Shown here one piece after another: positions 32,497 to 44,600 of a stretch of DNA of 64,000 nucleotides. Each line of letters begins with the position of its first letter. Position 1 is the stretch's first letter. A program made the translations under genes and the position numbers. A model generated the notes under the pieces. It saw nothing but the letters and a program-made list of their open reading frames with translations. It was not told the origin of the DNA and did no database searches. The DNA is from Nocardia vaccinii NBRC 15922 (GTDB lineage Bacteria; Actinomycetota; Actinomycetes; Mycobacteriales; Mycobacteriaceae), in contig NZ_BDCC01000058.1 in the NCBI RefSeq assembly GCF_001613305.1, positions 62,001-126,000 of the forward strand, given 5' to 3'.

Positions 32497-33807
32497 TCAC
32501 ATGCGCTGCGCCGCGGCCGGGCTCGATGGCTGGACGGCGTGCGGCGCCGGGTGCGGCATCAGTTCGGCGGCCCAGGCGAGCATCAGCCGCCAGTGGTTGT
32601 TCCACCACGCCGCGAATTCCGGCGAGGTGAGTGTCGGCGGCGGCGTCTCGCCCGGGAACAACAGTTGCTGATTCGGCCCGACCACCGGCGAATTCGGCTC
32701 GGGCAGCGGGGGAAATTCGGTCGAGGGGCCGACCGCGGCCGGGCCCGGGGTCACCTTCATCAACTGCGGGGTTCGCTGTTGCTGATCCATCCGGTGGGTC
32801 CCGGACGGCCCCCACAGCATTCCCGCAGAATCGATCGGAGTCCCGCCGGGCGCATCGACCCTCGGCGCGGGGTGCACCGAGAACGGCTGCGGGCGAGGCG
32901 ATCTCGCGGGGGCGGGCCGCGCGGCGGGCTCCGGCGCCGGGACCGCGCGATGCCGCTGCGGGGTTGCGTTCGCGGCATCGGCCAGGTCGGGGGCGGTGCT
33001 CGTGCGCGAATCCGAGGTCGCCGCGTACACACCGCCCGCGACCAACCCACCGGCGAGCACACTGGCCGTGGTGACCAGCACCGCGGCGCCGCGAGTCACC
33101 CGCGGACGGTGGACCGCCACCTCCGGCTCGGGCTGCACGGCCAGTGCCGCACCCATCGCCGCGGCCGCCGAACCCCTCCGGCTCGGTATGACCGGAACCC
33201 CGAAGCCCCTGGCCAAGCTGCCCTCGACCACCGAGGTGCGCGCGCCGGAGCCGATCGGCACCACCGCATCGGGTTGCACACCCGCCGCATCGAACTGATC
33301 CCACGCCGCGGTCACCGCCGGACGCAGGGACTCCTCGCTCAGCGCGGACCCCGAGGCCGCGATCGAGGCCACCACCCGATCCCGGCCCGGGGAGATCAGC
33401 GAGAAGCACTGGTATCCCCGAACCACCTCGCAGATCAGCAGATGTTCGAACTCGTCGGTCCACGGCATCGCTCGCGCCAGGGCCAGATGGGCGGATTTGG
33501 CCGAGACCATCGACGCGCTGCGCCACGGGCCGGCGGCCAGGCCCGTCACGATCGCGCGCCGCTCGGCCGAGTCACGATAGGTGACAGCCGCACCGGCGAC
33601 CTGCTGATCAGCGTCGATCTCCTCGGCCAAGGCCTCCAGCGCGGCCTCGACCGCCCGCGCCAGATCGGTCCTACCGTCGCCGATGGTGAACGTGCGCTGG
33701 ACCAGCAGCCGATCGGACAGTGCGCCGTCCCCCTCGGACAGGGCTACCGCGTGGACCGCGCCGCGCTCGGTGCAAACACCGAAGGTGACCACAGATCGTG
33801 CTACCAC
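32497..33807 (-). CDS. DUF7159-like membrane protein with Pro-rich extracellular part
   Basis: The 436-residue protein starts at GTG 33807. The first 215 residues look like an actin-fold ATPase-like domain (FGVCTERGAVHAVAL, GAAVTYRDSAERRAI, LICEVVRGYQCFSLI, IGSGARTSVVEGSLARGFGVPV), as in the actinobacterial DUF7159 family. One membrane helix follows at about 235-260 (AAVLVTTASVLAGGLVAGG). The remaining 170 residues are Pro/Ala-rich and lie outside. Similar proteins sit in mycobacterial envelopes; the role is unknown. Confidence 0.7.
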   Translation of the reverse strand: MVARSVVTFGVCTERGAVHAVALSEGDGALSDRLLVQRTFTIGDGRTDLARAVEAALEALAEEIDADQQVAGAAVTYRDSAERRAIVTGLAAGPWRSASMVSAKSAHLALARAMPWTDEFEHLLICEVVRGYQCFSLISPGRDRVVASIAASGSALSEESLRPAVTAAWDQFDAAGVQPDAVVPIGSGARTSVVEGSLARGFGVPVIPSRRGSAAAAMGAALAVQPEPEVAVHRPRVTRGAAVLVTTASVLAGGLVAGGVYAATSDSRTSTAPDLADAANATPQRHRAVPAPEPAARPAPARSPRPQPFSVHPAPRVDAPGGTPIDSAGMLWGPSGTHRMDQQQRTPQLMKVTPGPAAVGPSTEFPPLPEPNSPVVGPNQQLLFPGETPPPTLTSPEFAAWWNNHWRLMLAWAAELMPHPAPHAVQPSSPAAAQRM

Positions 33808-34042
33808 AGATCATGCCTTTCGACGTGCCGGTGAAGCCGGGTTCCTGCGATACGCGCTCCGCGCGCCGCGCGCCGAGGTGCCGGACGCGGAATGCGGAAT
33901 TCAGCGCGGGGAGTCGCCTAGATGCACGCGTACTCGGTATGTCTTCGTCACGACATCCGGCCCGGATGGGTCGTGAGCCGCAACGAAACCGGAATCCAAC
34001 GGCGCAGCCGCGTGTCATCAGCGTGTCGCTACCGCTAGCCTG

Positions 34043-34762
34043 GTGGACGTGGTGGAAGCGCGCACGGCAACGAGGTCCAACCGACGCCCGGACCCTGCGT
34101 TGGAGTTGCAGGACGATCCACAGGAGCTCATGCCCCGGCGCCGCCCCACCCAGGAACGCAGTAAACGCAAATTCGACGCCCTGCTGCAGTCGTCCCGAGA
34201 GCTGCTGGTAGAGGTCGGATTCGAATCGTTCACCTGTGAGGAAGTGGCCGCGCGCGCGGAGGTGCCGATCGGCACGCTGTATCAGTTCTTCGCCAACAAG
34301 TACGTCATCGTGTGCGAGCTGAATCGGCAGGACCTGGTCGCGGTGACCCGCGAACTGTCGGATTTCAACGGCGAGGTCCCCTCGATGGACTGGCTGCGGC
34401 ACATGAACAAGTTCGTGGACCACATGGCCGATCTGTGGATGACCGACCCGTCCCGGCGCGAGGTGTGGCTGGCCATGCAGTCCACCCCGTCCACCCGCGC
34501 CACGGGGACCATTCACGAGAAGGAGTTCGCGGAGGTCGTGCAGCAGATGCTGCGCCCGCTGATGCCGCGCACGCCCCGCGCCCGCCGCTCGATGATGGCG
34601 CAGGTACTCGTGCACGTGGTCTATTCGATGCTCAACTTCTCCGTGCAGGACGGCCTGCGTCACGAGGATGCCGTCGGCGAGCTCAAGCGCCTGATGGTCG
34701 CCTATCTCCTGGTGGCGGAGAAGGAATCCCGCAGCGGCGGACAACGCCGGCCCGAGGACTGA
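34043..34762 (+). CDS. TetR-family regulator
   Basis: The 239-residue frame has a TetR DNA-binding domain at about residues 38-95 (RSKRKFDALLQSSRELL, FTCEEVAARAEVPIGTLYQFF). The start is uncertain: GTG 34043 opens the frame with good codon bias, while ATG 34130 (product MPRRRPTQERSKRK) follows AGGAG with only three bases of spacing. The C-terminal domain is of the TetR_C type. It lies alone between the DUF7159-like gene and acpS; no palindrome stands out. Confidence 0.8.
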   Translation: MDVVEARTATRSNRRPDPALELQDDPQELMPRRRPTQERSKRKFDALLQSSRELLVEVGFESFTCEEVAARAEVPIGTLYQFFANKYVIVCELNRQDLVAVTRELSDFNGEVPSMDWLRHMNKFVDHMADLWMTDPSRREVWLAMQSTPSTRATGTIHEKEFAEVVQQMLRPLMPRTPRARRSMMAQVLVHVVYSMLNFSVQDGLRHEDAVGELKRLMVAYLLVAEKESRSGGQRRPED

Positions 34763-35049
34763 GGCCCGCGCAAGGCCGGACGGCCGACGCAGCACAACAC
34801 CGGTCGGCCCAGCGTCGACCACCCGCTGCGTCGCGCACACACTGCGGGCCGAAGACGCTACTCCGAAGTCGCACAACCGAATTCGGTCCGCGGGCCGGGA
34901 GCGCCTCGCGCGCCCGGAAAGCGCTGCGACCCGAATGCGCCCGATACTCGGCTACGACACCGCCGGACCGGCATGTCGAACAGATGCCGTGTACCCGAGC
35001 ACGGAGCGCGCTGCGACGCCGGCGTGCCCGGATGTGGAATTGCCGGGAG

Positions 35050-35475
35050 CTAGGACCGCTCGATGAGATCGGCGAGCTCGCCCGGATCCTCGAGAACCAC
35101 CATCGCCGCGGCGGTATCGCCGTCGTGGGTCAGTGACAGGTGTACCCGGACCCGGGGCAGGAATTCGGCTGCCAGACCGTGCAATTTGATACTGGGGCGG
35201 CCCCAGGCGTCATTGACGACCTCGATGAGCGGATAGGGGTTGTCGCCGATCTGCGGGCTGCGGGCGAAACGAGAGGTGGCCCACGCCTTGAGCACCGCCT
35301 CCTTCGCGGCCCAGCGCGCGGCGTAACTGCGCGCGGGATCGGTGCCTTTGCTCTGGCAGTAGCGCCGTTCACCGGCGGTGAAACTCTCCCGGAGCATGGT
35401 GGTTCCGGCGCGGTCGAGTTGTTCGGCGAATTCGGAGATGGTGACCAGGTCCAAACCGATACCCAGGATCGTCAA
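35050..35475 (-). CDS. acpS: Holo-acyl-carrier-protein synthase
   Basis: The 141-residue protein has the AcpS signatures GIGLDLVTISEFAEQL near the start, FTAGERRYC, ARWAAKEAVLKAW (magnesium-binding Glu) and VHLSLTHDGDTAAAMVV. It transfers the phosphopantetheine arm of CoA to the ACP domain of the neighbouring Fas protein. The start is TTG 35475 with AGGAG ten bases upstream; an upstream GTG-type start would add 30 residues of poor match. acpS lies directly after fas, as in mycobacteria. Confidence 0.92.
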   Translation of the reverse strand: MTILGIGLDLVTISEFAEQLDRAGTTMLRESFTAGERRYCQSKGTDPARSYAARWAAKEAVLKAWATSRFARSPQIGDNPYPLIEVVNDAWGRPSIKLHGLAAEFLPRVRVHLSLTHDGDTAAAMVVLEDPGELADLIERS

Positions 35476-35623
35476 GGCGTACGAGCTCCTCGTAGTAGTA
35501 CGGGGTGAGGTGCGGGCGACGTGATACGGACGGGTTGTGCTGCGAGGCGTTTCCGCCGCGACCACCCGCCGACCTTACGGTATCGGCGCGCCGCCGCGGC
35601 GGAAACGAGTTGATATGCGTTGT

Positions 35624-35665
35624 GGCTCGGCGTCGTTCGCCTCGTGAGACGAACGGCGCCGAGCC
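35624..35665 (-). terminator. Terminator after fas
   Basis: A 16-bp stem with one G-T pair (GGCTCGGCGTCGTTCG / CGAACGGCGCCGAGCC) and a ten-base loop lies nine bases after the fas stop. It would separate fas from acpS, which then needs its own promoter in 35476-35620 unless read-through occurs. Confidence 0.75.
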
Positions 35666-35673
35666 GATCATTC

Positions 35674-38600
35674 CTATTCGGCGAGTGCGCCGGTGCCGCA
35701 GCCGTCCTGGGCCAGGTACAGCCCGTCCGATCCCAGGCGCGCCTGCTCGGAGAGCAGCACGTCGGCCTCGAGCTGACGGGACTGCTTGGCCGGGGTGCCG
35801 TCGCCGCCGAGCCGCCGGTCGGCCGGACGCTCGTACATCGGCGCACCGCCACACATCGCCTCGGCGAACCGCTGCCGCCCGTTCAGCCGGCGCTGCTGCG
35901 CCCGCTGCTGGTAGTCCTCGCGACGTTCGGGGTCGATCGCCTCGAGGAATGCCTGCGGATGCACGATCGCCAGCAGACCCGAGACGTGCCCGAAGCCCAG
36001 CGAGGTGACCAGACCGGCCTTGAGCGCGAAGCGATCTCCGAAGTGCAGCGGCTCCCGCGCCCACACCAGATGCGGGTACTCGCTCATCTTCTCGTCGACG
36101 CAGTCCAGGCTGCGGTTCGGCGGGACGACGCCCTGTTCGAGCACCTGGCACAGACCGATCATCTGGAATGCCGCCGCACCGCCCTTGGCGTGACCGGTCA
36201 GCGACTTCTGCGACACCACGAACAGCGGCGCGCCCTGCGATCGACCCAGTGCGTCCGCCAACCTTTCGTGCAGTTCGGACTCGTTGGGATCGTTCGCACC
36301 CGTGGACGTGTCGTGCTTGGAGACCACCGCGACCTCGTCCGGGGTGACGCCCAGCTTGCGCAGCGCGGCCGCCAGCCGGGACTCCGGACCGCCGCGGCCC
36401 GCGCCCAGCGCACCGAGGCCCGGCGCGGGGATCGAGGTGTGCACGCCGTCGGCGAAGGACTGCGCGTAGGCGACGACGCCGAGCACCGGCAGGCCGATCT
36501 CCAGCGCGACGTCACCGCGGGCCAGCAGAACCGTTCCGCCGCCCTGCGATTCGACGAATCCACCGCGCCGCCGGTCGTTGGCGCGGGAGAAGTAGCGATC
36601 GCTGATTCCCTTGGCGCTCATGGCCGCCGAGTCGGCGGTGGCGGACATGTCACCGAAGCCGACGATGCCCTCGATGCCGAGATCGTCGTAGCCGCCGGCG
36701 ACCACCAGATCGGCCTTGCCGAGCCGGATCTTGTCCACGCCCTCCTCGACCGAGACCGCCGCGGTCGCACACGCCGCGACCGGATGGATCATGCCGCCGT
36801 AACTGCCGACATAGGACTGAACCACGTGCGCCAGAGCGACATTCGGCAGCGCCTCCTGCAGGATGTCGTTGGCCCGCGGCTCGCCGAGCAGGTTGTCGAT
36901 GTACAGCGAGCGCATCGAGGACATGCCGCCCATACCGGTGCCCTGGGTGTTGGCCACCAGCGACGGGTGCACCCAGCTCATCAGCTCGGCCGGGCTGAAG
37001 CCCGAGGACAGGAACGCGTCCACGGTGCACACGATGTTCCACAGCGCGACCCGGTCGATCGAGGCGGCCATATCCGCGGAGATACCCCACTTGGTGGGAT
37101 CCCAGCCGGTCGGGATCTGCCCGCCGACCGTGCGCGAGAGCTTGGCCCGGCGCGGCACCCGAATCTCGGTGCCCGCCTGGCGGATCACCTGCCAGTCGCT
37201 CGAATCCGCGACGGGCGTGATCACCGTGTGCTCCGGGTCCGCGGCGTGGAACGCACGCGCCTCGGCCTCGCCGTTCACCACGAAGGTCAGATCCTTGTCC
37301 AGGAACACCGAGGTCAGCAGCGGCGCGGTGTTCTCGGCCATGGCGCCGTCGTCACCGTAGCGGCGGATGCCGCAGCGCTCGACCACGGTGTCGTGGTAGC
37401 GCTCGGCGATCTCCGATTCGTCCACGTACTCACCGGATTCGGTGTCGTACCAGCCCGGCTTCGGGTCGTTCTCCCAGGTGACCAGACCGGTCGTCCAGGC
37501 CAGCTCCAGTACACCCGCCGCCGAGAGTTCCTCGGAGACCTCGAATTCGAAACGGGTGCGCGCGGAACCGTACGGGCCCAGCTCACCGGCGCCGACGATC
37601 ACGACCATGTCGCTGAGATCCGCTGTGACCGAACCCCATTCGGGTGTCGGCAACGCCGAGCTCAGGGTCGGCGGGCAGGGCAGCGCCGCGATCGTCGGAG
37701 CCGAATCCCGCTCGTCCGCATCGGTTTGCGCCTCGGCCTGCTCGCGGGCCTGCTTGGCCAGCTCGGGCAGATCCAGCTCGGCGCGGGCCAGACCGCCGGT
37801 CAGGTCGATCTGCTGCGGACCGGATTCGCTGACCACGCGGGCCTGTCCGGTGCACCACCGCAGCAGCTGCTCGGCCATCTCCTCGGTGGACCAGGTCTGC
37901 ACACCGGCCTGTTCCACGGCCTCGACCAGCGGGTCGTTACCGCCCATCAGGCCGGTGCCGCGCACCCAGCCGATCAGCGCGTGCACCAGGGTGACCCGCT
38001 GCGACCAGGACTTCTCGGCACGCCACTTGGCGACCACCGCGTCCAGGGCGGCCTTGGCCTCACCGTACGCGCCGTCCCCGCCGAACATGCCACGGTTGGG
38101 CGAACCCGGAAGTACCACATGCAGTTTCGCGTCCACATCGTGATCCGCGCCGATCGCGGACAGTCCCGCGATCAGCCGCTCCACCGACCACAGCAGCACC
38201 CGCATTTCCATCTCGGCGCGGGCGCCGGCGTCGGAGAGGTCACCGGCCACGCGCGGCGCGGCGAACGGCAGCAGCAGCGTCGGGGTCATCGCCGGCTTGA
38301 CGAGAACCTTCGCGCCGCCGGCATTGTCGATCTGCTCGCTGCCGACCCACTCGATCAGGGCGTCCACATCGGCGTAGGCGGCCATATTCGCGGGCACCAC
38401 CCACAGCGACGCGCCGTGCCGGGCGTTGTCGCGGTAGAGGCCCTTGTAGAAGGCCAGACGGGCGTCGTCCAGCTTCGAGGTGGTGACGATGACGGTCGCA
38501 CCGCCGCCGAGCAGCCGCGCGGCCGTGGCCGCGGCGATGGAACCCTTACTGGCGCCGGTGATCACGGCGACGTCCGAGGACCACGCGCCCGGCTCGGCGG

Positions 38601-41600
38601 TGTTCAGCGCGGCCTCGGCGATGCGCTCGTACTGTGCGGCCAGCACGGAGCGGGCCTCGCCCATCGCCCGCTTGCGCCACCAGTTCGCCTGCGCGGCAAC
38701 GGCTTCACCCGCACCGACGAAGCCGGCGACGTTCTCCTCGCCGTCGCTACCCAGCCACAGCCGGGCCAGATCCTCGCGAGCGGTCGCCCAGCGGTCGTCG
38801 ATCAGCACCGCGCGCCGGGCGTCGAAGGCCGGGGCGACCAGCCGCGGCCAGTCCGAACCCAGTTCCGCGGCAACGAGATCCACCAGCGATTCATCCGATG
38901 CCTCGGGCGCGGAGACCCGATCGGTGAGGCCGAGCTGATCCAGCACCACGCGGGCCGCGGTCGCGAGCACCCCGTCCCGCCCGGTGATCTGCTCGGTGAA
39001 TTCGCCCAGCGCGGCCGCGTCGACGGTCGCGCCGCCGCCACCACCGGCGGCGGGCAGCGATACCGCCACACCGCGACGCCCGGCCACGGCCTGCACGGCC
39101 GCGTCGATCGCGGCGTCCACCGCGGCGCCGTCACCCAGCGCGCCGGATACCAGCCCGCCCAGGTCGCCACCGCGGATACTCGCACCTTCGCGGGTGCCCA
39201 GGGAGACCTCGGCGGTCACGTGGTGGGTCCAGCCGTCGCCGAGTTCCCAGACCTTCTTCACCCGCTCGGCGATCGCGGCGGGCCGCTTACCGGACGGACC
39301 GAACACCTTGCGCAGGTGGTCGCCGATCGCGTCGGACAGCACCGAACCGAACGGCTTGTAGGTGCGGGCCAGGCGGTCCACCGTGGCCGACAACGCACCC
39401 ATATCGGCGTCGGCGGCGCCGTCGATCGCGCCGAGGGAAAGCTCCGAACCCAGGTCGACCAGCAGCTGGTTGCGGCGCGAGGACACGCCGTCGCACAGGC
39501 CCTCGATGGTGTCCACCGGGCCGATCTGATCCATCCGCAGCTTGGTCCACAGCGCGATGAGCACGCGGGTGGCGTCAGCGGCGGTGAAGGCGATGTCATC
39601 GGGACGCGGGCCGCCGGACGGAGCGGCCGGGGCGGCTGCTTGAACCGCGGGAGCCGCTGCGGCAGAAGCGGTTTCGGTCGGAGCGGCGATCTCCTCCGGT
39701 TCGTCCGCCGGGGCGGGATCGGTGTCGGTGGAGTACACCACACCGGCCTCGCGCTCGATGTTGAGCACCTCCACCTTCGCGGTGCCGAACTGCGGCAGCT
39801 TGAGGGTGTTGCTCGCCAGGTTCGCCACGGTCGGCGTTGCGGCCAAACCGATTTCGACGAACCGCTCGACGCCCAGACCACCCTGGCCGGGATCGCCGAA
39901 CAGCAGATCCTGGGTCTCGATCCAGCGCACCGGGCTGGCGAACTGCCAGGCCAGCAGCTCGATCAGCACGACCCGGCACAGTTCGGACGGCCGCGCGGAC
40001 CAGCTCTCCCAGTCCGCCAGCACGGCCGCGAGCGGCTCGGACGGCACGTAATCGGCGATCTCGGCGATGAATTCGCGATCCAGCGAGAACGGCCGCGGCA
40101 CCAGGTTGGGGATGTAGCGCCCGGTGAGCACCTCCGGGTGCAGCTCCTGCGGCAGCAGCTCCTCGAGTTTGCCGCGGAACTCCGGAACACCCTTGCGCAG
40201 CACGGTCGAGTGGAACGGCACGTCGATGCCGGGCACCAGGATGAACGCCCGCTTACCGCCGAATTCCGCACGGCGACGCTCGATTTCGTCCTCGAGTCGC
40301 TCGAGGCCCTTGACCGTGCCCGCGATCGCGTACTGCGCGCCGCGCAGGTTCAGGTTCACGACCTCCAGGAATTCTCCGGCATTCGCTCCTATTTCCGCGA
40401 CCCAGTCGATCACCTCGGCGTCGGGCAGCCCGATCTGCGAGGGACGGATGGCGGCCATCCGATAGTCGCTGCGGCCCTGGGCATCCCGCGGCACCAGCTC
40501 GTGCATGGCCGAACCGCGCTGGAACACCACTTCGAGCACCGCCTCGAGCGGCAGTACGCCGGCGACGGCGGCCAGGGCGTTGTACTCGCCGACCGAATGT
40601 CCGGCCAGCATCGCGCCCTCGACGAACGCTCCCGCCTCACGCAGCTCGGCCACCTGCGCCACCCCGAGGGTGGCCATCGCGACCTGGGTGAACTGCGTCA
40701 GGTGCAGGACTCCCTGCGGGTGCCGGTACTCCACACCGCGCGCCTTGAGGTAGGTCGGGTTGTCCCGGACCACGGCCAGGATCGAGAATCCCAGCGCCTC
40801 GCGGGTGTGCTTGTCGGCGCGCTCCCAGATCTGCTTGGCCGCCTTCGAGCGCGAACGGGCATCCAGGCCCATCCCCTTGGCCTGAATACCCTGTCCGGGG
40901 AAGGCGTAGACGGTCTTCGGCGCGGCCAGCCGGCCCGTGCCCGTCATCACCAGATCGCCGTCGATACGGCAGGACACCTCGACGATCTCACTGCCCGCGT
41001 CCACCGCGACGCGCTCGACGCGCACGTCGATCTCCGCGCCCGGCCGCACCATGCCCAGGAATCGGGTGGTCCAGGCGGTCAGGCTGCGTGGCGGCAGCGG
41101 CGAGGACGGATCGACCGCCGACACCGCGTGCTGCGCGGCGGCGGACAGCCACATGCCGTGCACGATCGGGCTGCCCAGACCGGCCAGCTTGGCGGCGTTG
41201 TCGGAGGTGTGGATGGGGTTGTGGTCGCCGGAGACCGCGGCGAAGGCGGCCATCGCGCGCGGAGCCAGGATCGTCACGTCACGGCGACGGCGGCGCGGGG
41301 TGTCGGTCGCGTCGTCCGAGACGGTCCCGGCCGCACGCGGCGGATCGGTCAGCTCGCCGCTGCCGTTGCGACCGCGAATCGCGAAGCGCTCCACCAGCTT
41401 CGCCGCGACCGGGGTGTCCAGCCCGTGGTCGCGCATAACGCCGACGGTGACGCTCACCTCGACCACGCGACCCAGATCGGTGTCGAGCACCGCACCGGAC
41501 TCCGCGCGCACGGCCAGCACCGCGTGCTCGTCCGGGAGATCACCGGTCAGTTCGATCCGGTGATCGAGGTGCACCAGATCCAGCATGCCTTCGATAACAC

Positions 41601-44600
41601 TGCCGCCCTGTGCGGTGCGGGTCGCGCCGAGCACGGCGAAGACGGCGGGCCAGCAAGCGCCCACGAGCACGTCCGGCACGATCCGGCCGATGGTGCTCAG
41701 CGTCGCGGGCAGACCGGAGCCGGTGACGCCGGCGTGGTCCGCGATCAGATCGGGCGACCAGGCCAGGTTCACATGCGCGACGTGCGTGCCGTGTTCGATG
41801 CCGCTCGGGCGGGGGCCCTGCGTGGTTACGCAAGCTGCCTCCTCCGGGCCCTGACCGCCCGAGCGGGCGGCGGACTTGACCTCCGGCAGCGCCTGTCCGG
41901 CGGCGACGGCCAGCAGCGCGGACATCGCGGCCTCGGCGTCCTCTTCGGACACGACCGGCGCACCGCCGTTGTAGGCCGATGCGGGCACCGTCAGCCGAAT
42001 CCGCACGCTCGCACCGGCATTCGCCTCGCGACCGGTCAGGCGGGCCAGCGGCACGCTCAGCTCGACGTACGCGTTGTCGGCGTCGGGCCCCTCGACCGAC
42101 GCCAGCGACGCGCCGGTGGAGCGGTGGTGCGCGCCCTGCTCGTCGACGGTCCACTCGCCCGGATCGCCGAGTCGGTGCACCGGGTTCGGGGTGGTGCGAC
42201 CGGCCCACTGCACGTCGGGTGCGGCCAACACCAGATCGATGACACCCGCGACGACCTCGGCGCGACGGCGACCGTCCACGGCGCGAGGCGTAACCCCCTC
42301 GCGCAGCAGGGAGTACGCGGTGTCCTGCTCGAAGCGGTCGAGCAGTTCACCGACCGGCTCGTCCACCCGGGTGATTCCCGCGACGGCGACCGTGCCGGGG
42401 ATGATGCACACCTGATCGGCCGAATACCGCGGATCGTGCGCCTGCCACAGCGAATCCGAACGCCACCAGCGCCGCACGTCGCCGTCCACGACCGGCACGA
42501 AGTTGACCGGCTTCCCCGGGGTCTTGCACAGCGCGACGAAGAACGGCACGTCGGCGGGGTGCAGAACCGCCTCGGCGACGGCCGGGTACTGCTCCTTCAG
42601 TGTGCAGATCGCCTGCACCGGAGTCTCGAACGCGTCGTCGCTCGCGAAAAGCGTTGCGATCTCGCCACGGTCGGCCGGGTTGAGCCGGGATTCGGTGCGG
42701 CGCACCATTTCCGCGAATCGGTCCCGCCAGGTGATGTCCAGCCACACCGAACTGGTCGCGTCGGCGATCGCCTCGCCCAGGTCGGTACCGCAGTCGAAGT
42801 CCTTGCGCCGATCCAGACCCACCGCCAGCTCGACGTAGCGCTCGAGCCATTCCAGGTAGGTCATCGTGACCAGATCGCCGAAGTACGGCTTGGCGGTGCC
42901 GTTCAGCGCGGTGATGATCTCCTCGCGACGCTCGGCGACCGCGTCGGCGTCACCGGCGACCTCGTCCAGCAGGCGGCCGGTGCGCGAGGCGGCGTTGTCG
43001 ATCTCGTGGATGTCCGCACCCAATTGGCTACGGCCCGAAGCCATTCCGCCGGTCGCGGTGCCCGCGCCGACCCAGTCCGGGGTGCCGGGGGTGTCCACCA
43101 GCAGCTGCTTGACCTCGGGTGCGGTGGTGGCCTCCAGGGTCGCCATGGCGGCGGTGCCGACCAGCACGCCATCCAGCGGCATCGCCGGATATCCGTGCAC
43201 CCGGGACCACTGGCCGGTCAGGTATTCGGTGGCGCGCTCGGGGGTGCCGATGCCGCCACCGACACACACCACGACGTTGGCGCGGTTGCGCAGTTCGGCG
43301 TAGGTGTCCAGGAGCAGATCGTCCAGATCCTCCCAGGAGTGGTGGCCGCCGGCGCGCCCGCCCTCGATGTGCATGATGACCGGGTAGTCCGGCACGGCGT
43401 CGGCGATCCGCAGCACGGCGCGGATCTGCGCGACGGTGCCCGGCTTGAACGCGACGTGACTGATGCCGACCTCGGTGAGTTCCTCGATCAGCGCGACGGC
43501 CTCGTCGAGTTCCGGAATTCCGGCGGTGACGATCACACCGTCGAGCGGCGCTCCGGCCGCACGGGCCTTCTGCACCAGGCGTTTACCGCCCAGCTGCAGT
43601 TTCCACAGATACGGGTCCAGGAACAGCGAGTTGAACTGCACCGAACGTCCCGGGTGCAGCAGGGTCTTCAGTTCGGCGACGCGATCGGCGAAGATCTGCT
43701 CGGTCACCTGACCGCCACCGGCGAGTTCGGCCCAGTGTCCCGCATTCGCCGCCGCCGCAACGATTTTCGCGTCGACCGTGGTAGGCGTCATACCCGCCAG
43801 CAGGATCGGCGAGCGGCCGGTGAGCCGAGTGAACGAGGTTTCCACCACGACGCGGCCGTTGGGCAGCCGAATCGGCTTGGGCGCGAACGTCGTCCAGGCC
43901 GCGGCAACCGAGGGGGCCGCACCGGGGGTGAACAGTGCGCGCTGGCCGGGCCGCGTCGCCGCGGCGACGATGCCGACGCCGGTGCCCTTGAGCGATCCCT
44001 GGGTCAAGCGGGTCAGCAGATCACCCGGGCCCAGATCCAGAATCCACTGTGCGCCTTCGGAAACCGTGCTCTCGACGATGGACACCCAGTCCACCGGGTC
44101 CACCAGGATCTGCCGGGCGAGTTCACCGGCCAGTTCGGCGTCGATACCGCACTGGGCGGCCCAGCCGGACACCAGCTCCACGGTCTCGGCCAGCGCCGGG
44201 TGGTGGAAGCCGATCTCGACCTCGACATCCTCGAACACCGGGGAGAACACCGCTCCGCCGCGCTTCTTGCCCTCGCGATCGTGGGTCTGCTCGGCGTTGA
44301 TCTCCGCACAACGCTGCCGCACCCGATCCAGCTGGGCGACGGTGCCGGACAGCACCACCCGGCGGCGACCGTTGCGAATCGACAGGACCGCGGCCGCTGC
44401 CGGATCCACGCCCTCGGCCACCTCGGCGACGATCGCCTGCAGCTGTTCGGGGTCGACATTGGACACCGCGACCATCGGGGACTTCTCGCCCACCGGAATC
44501 AGACCGCGACGGCGCGCCACGAGAGTCGCCGCCGCACCGATCAACTGGGCCATTACGAGCAGTTCGGCATCGCGCGCGCCGTGCTCCTGCGCGGCCTTCG

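Noticed and set aside
32309..33526. Minus-strand frame of about 400 residues overlapping the DUF7159-like gene
   Set aside because: Same-strand different frame with Arg/Gly/Ala-rich shadow composition; the DUF7159-like frame has coherent domains.
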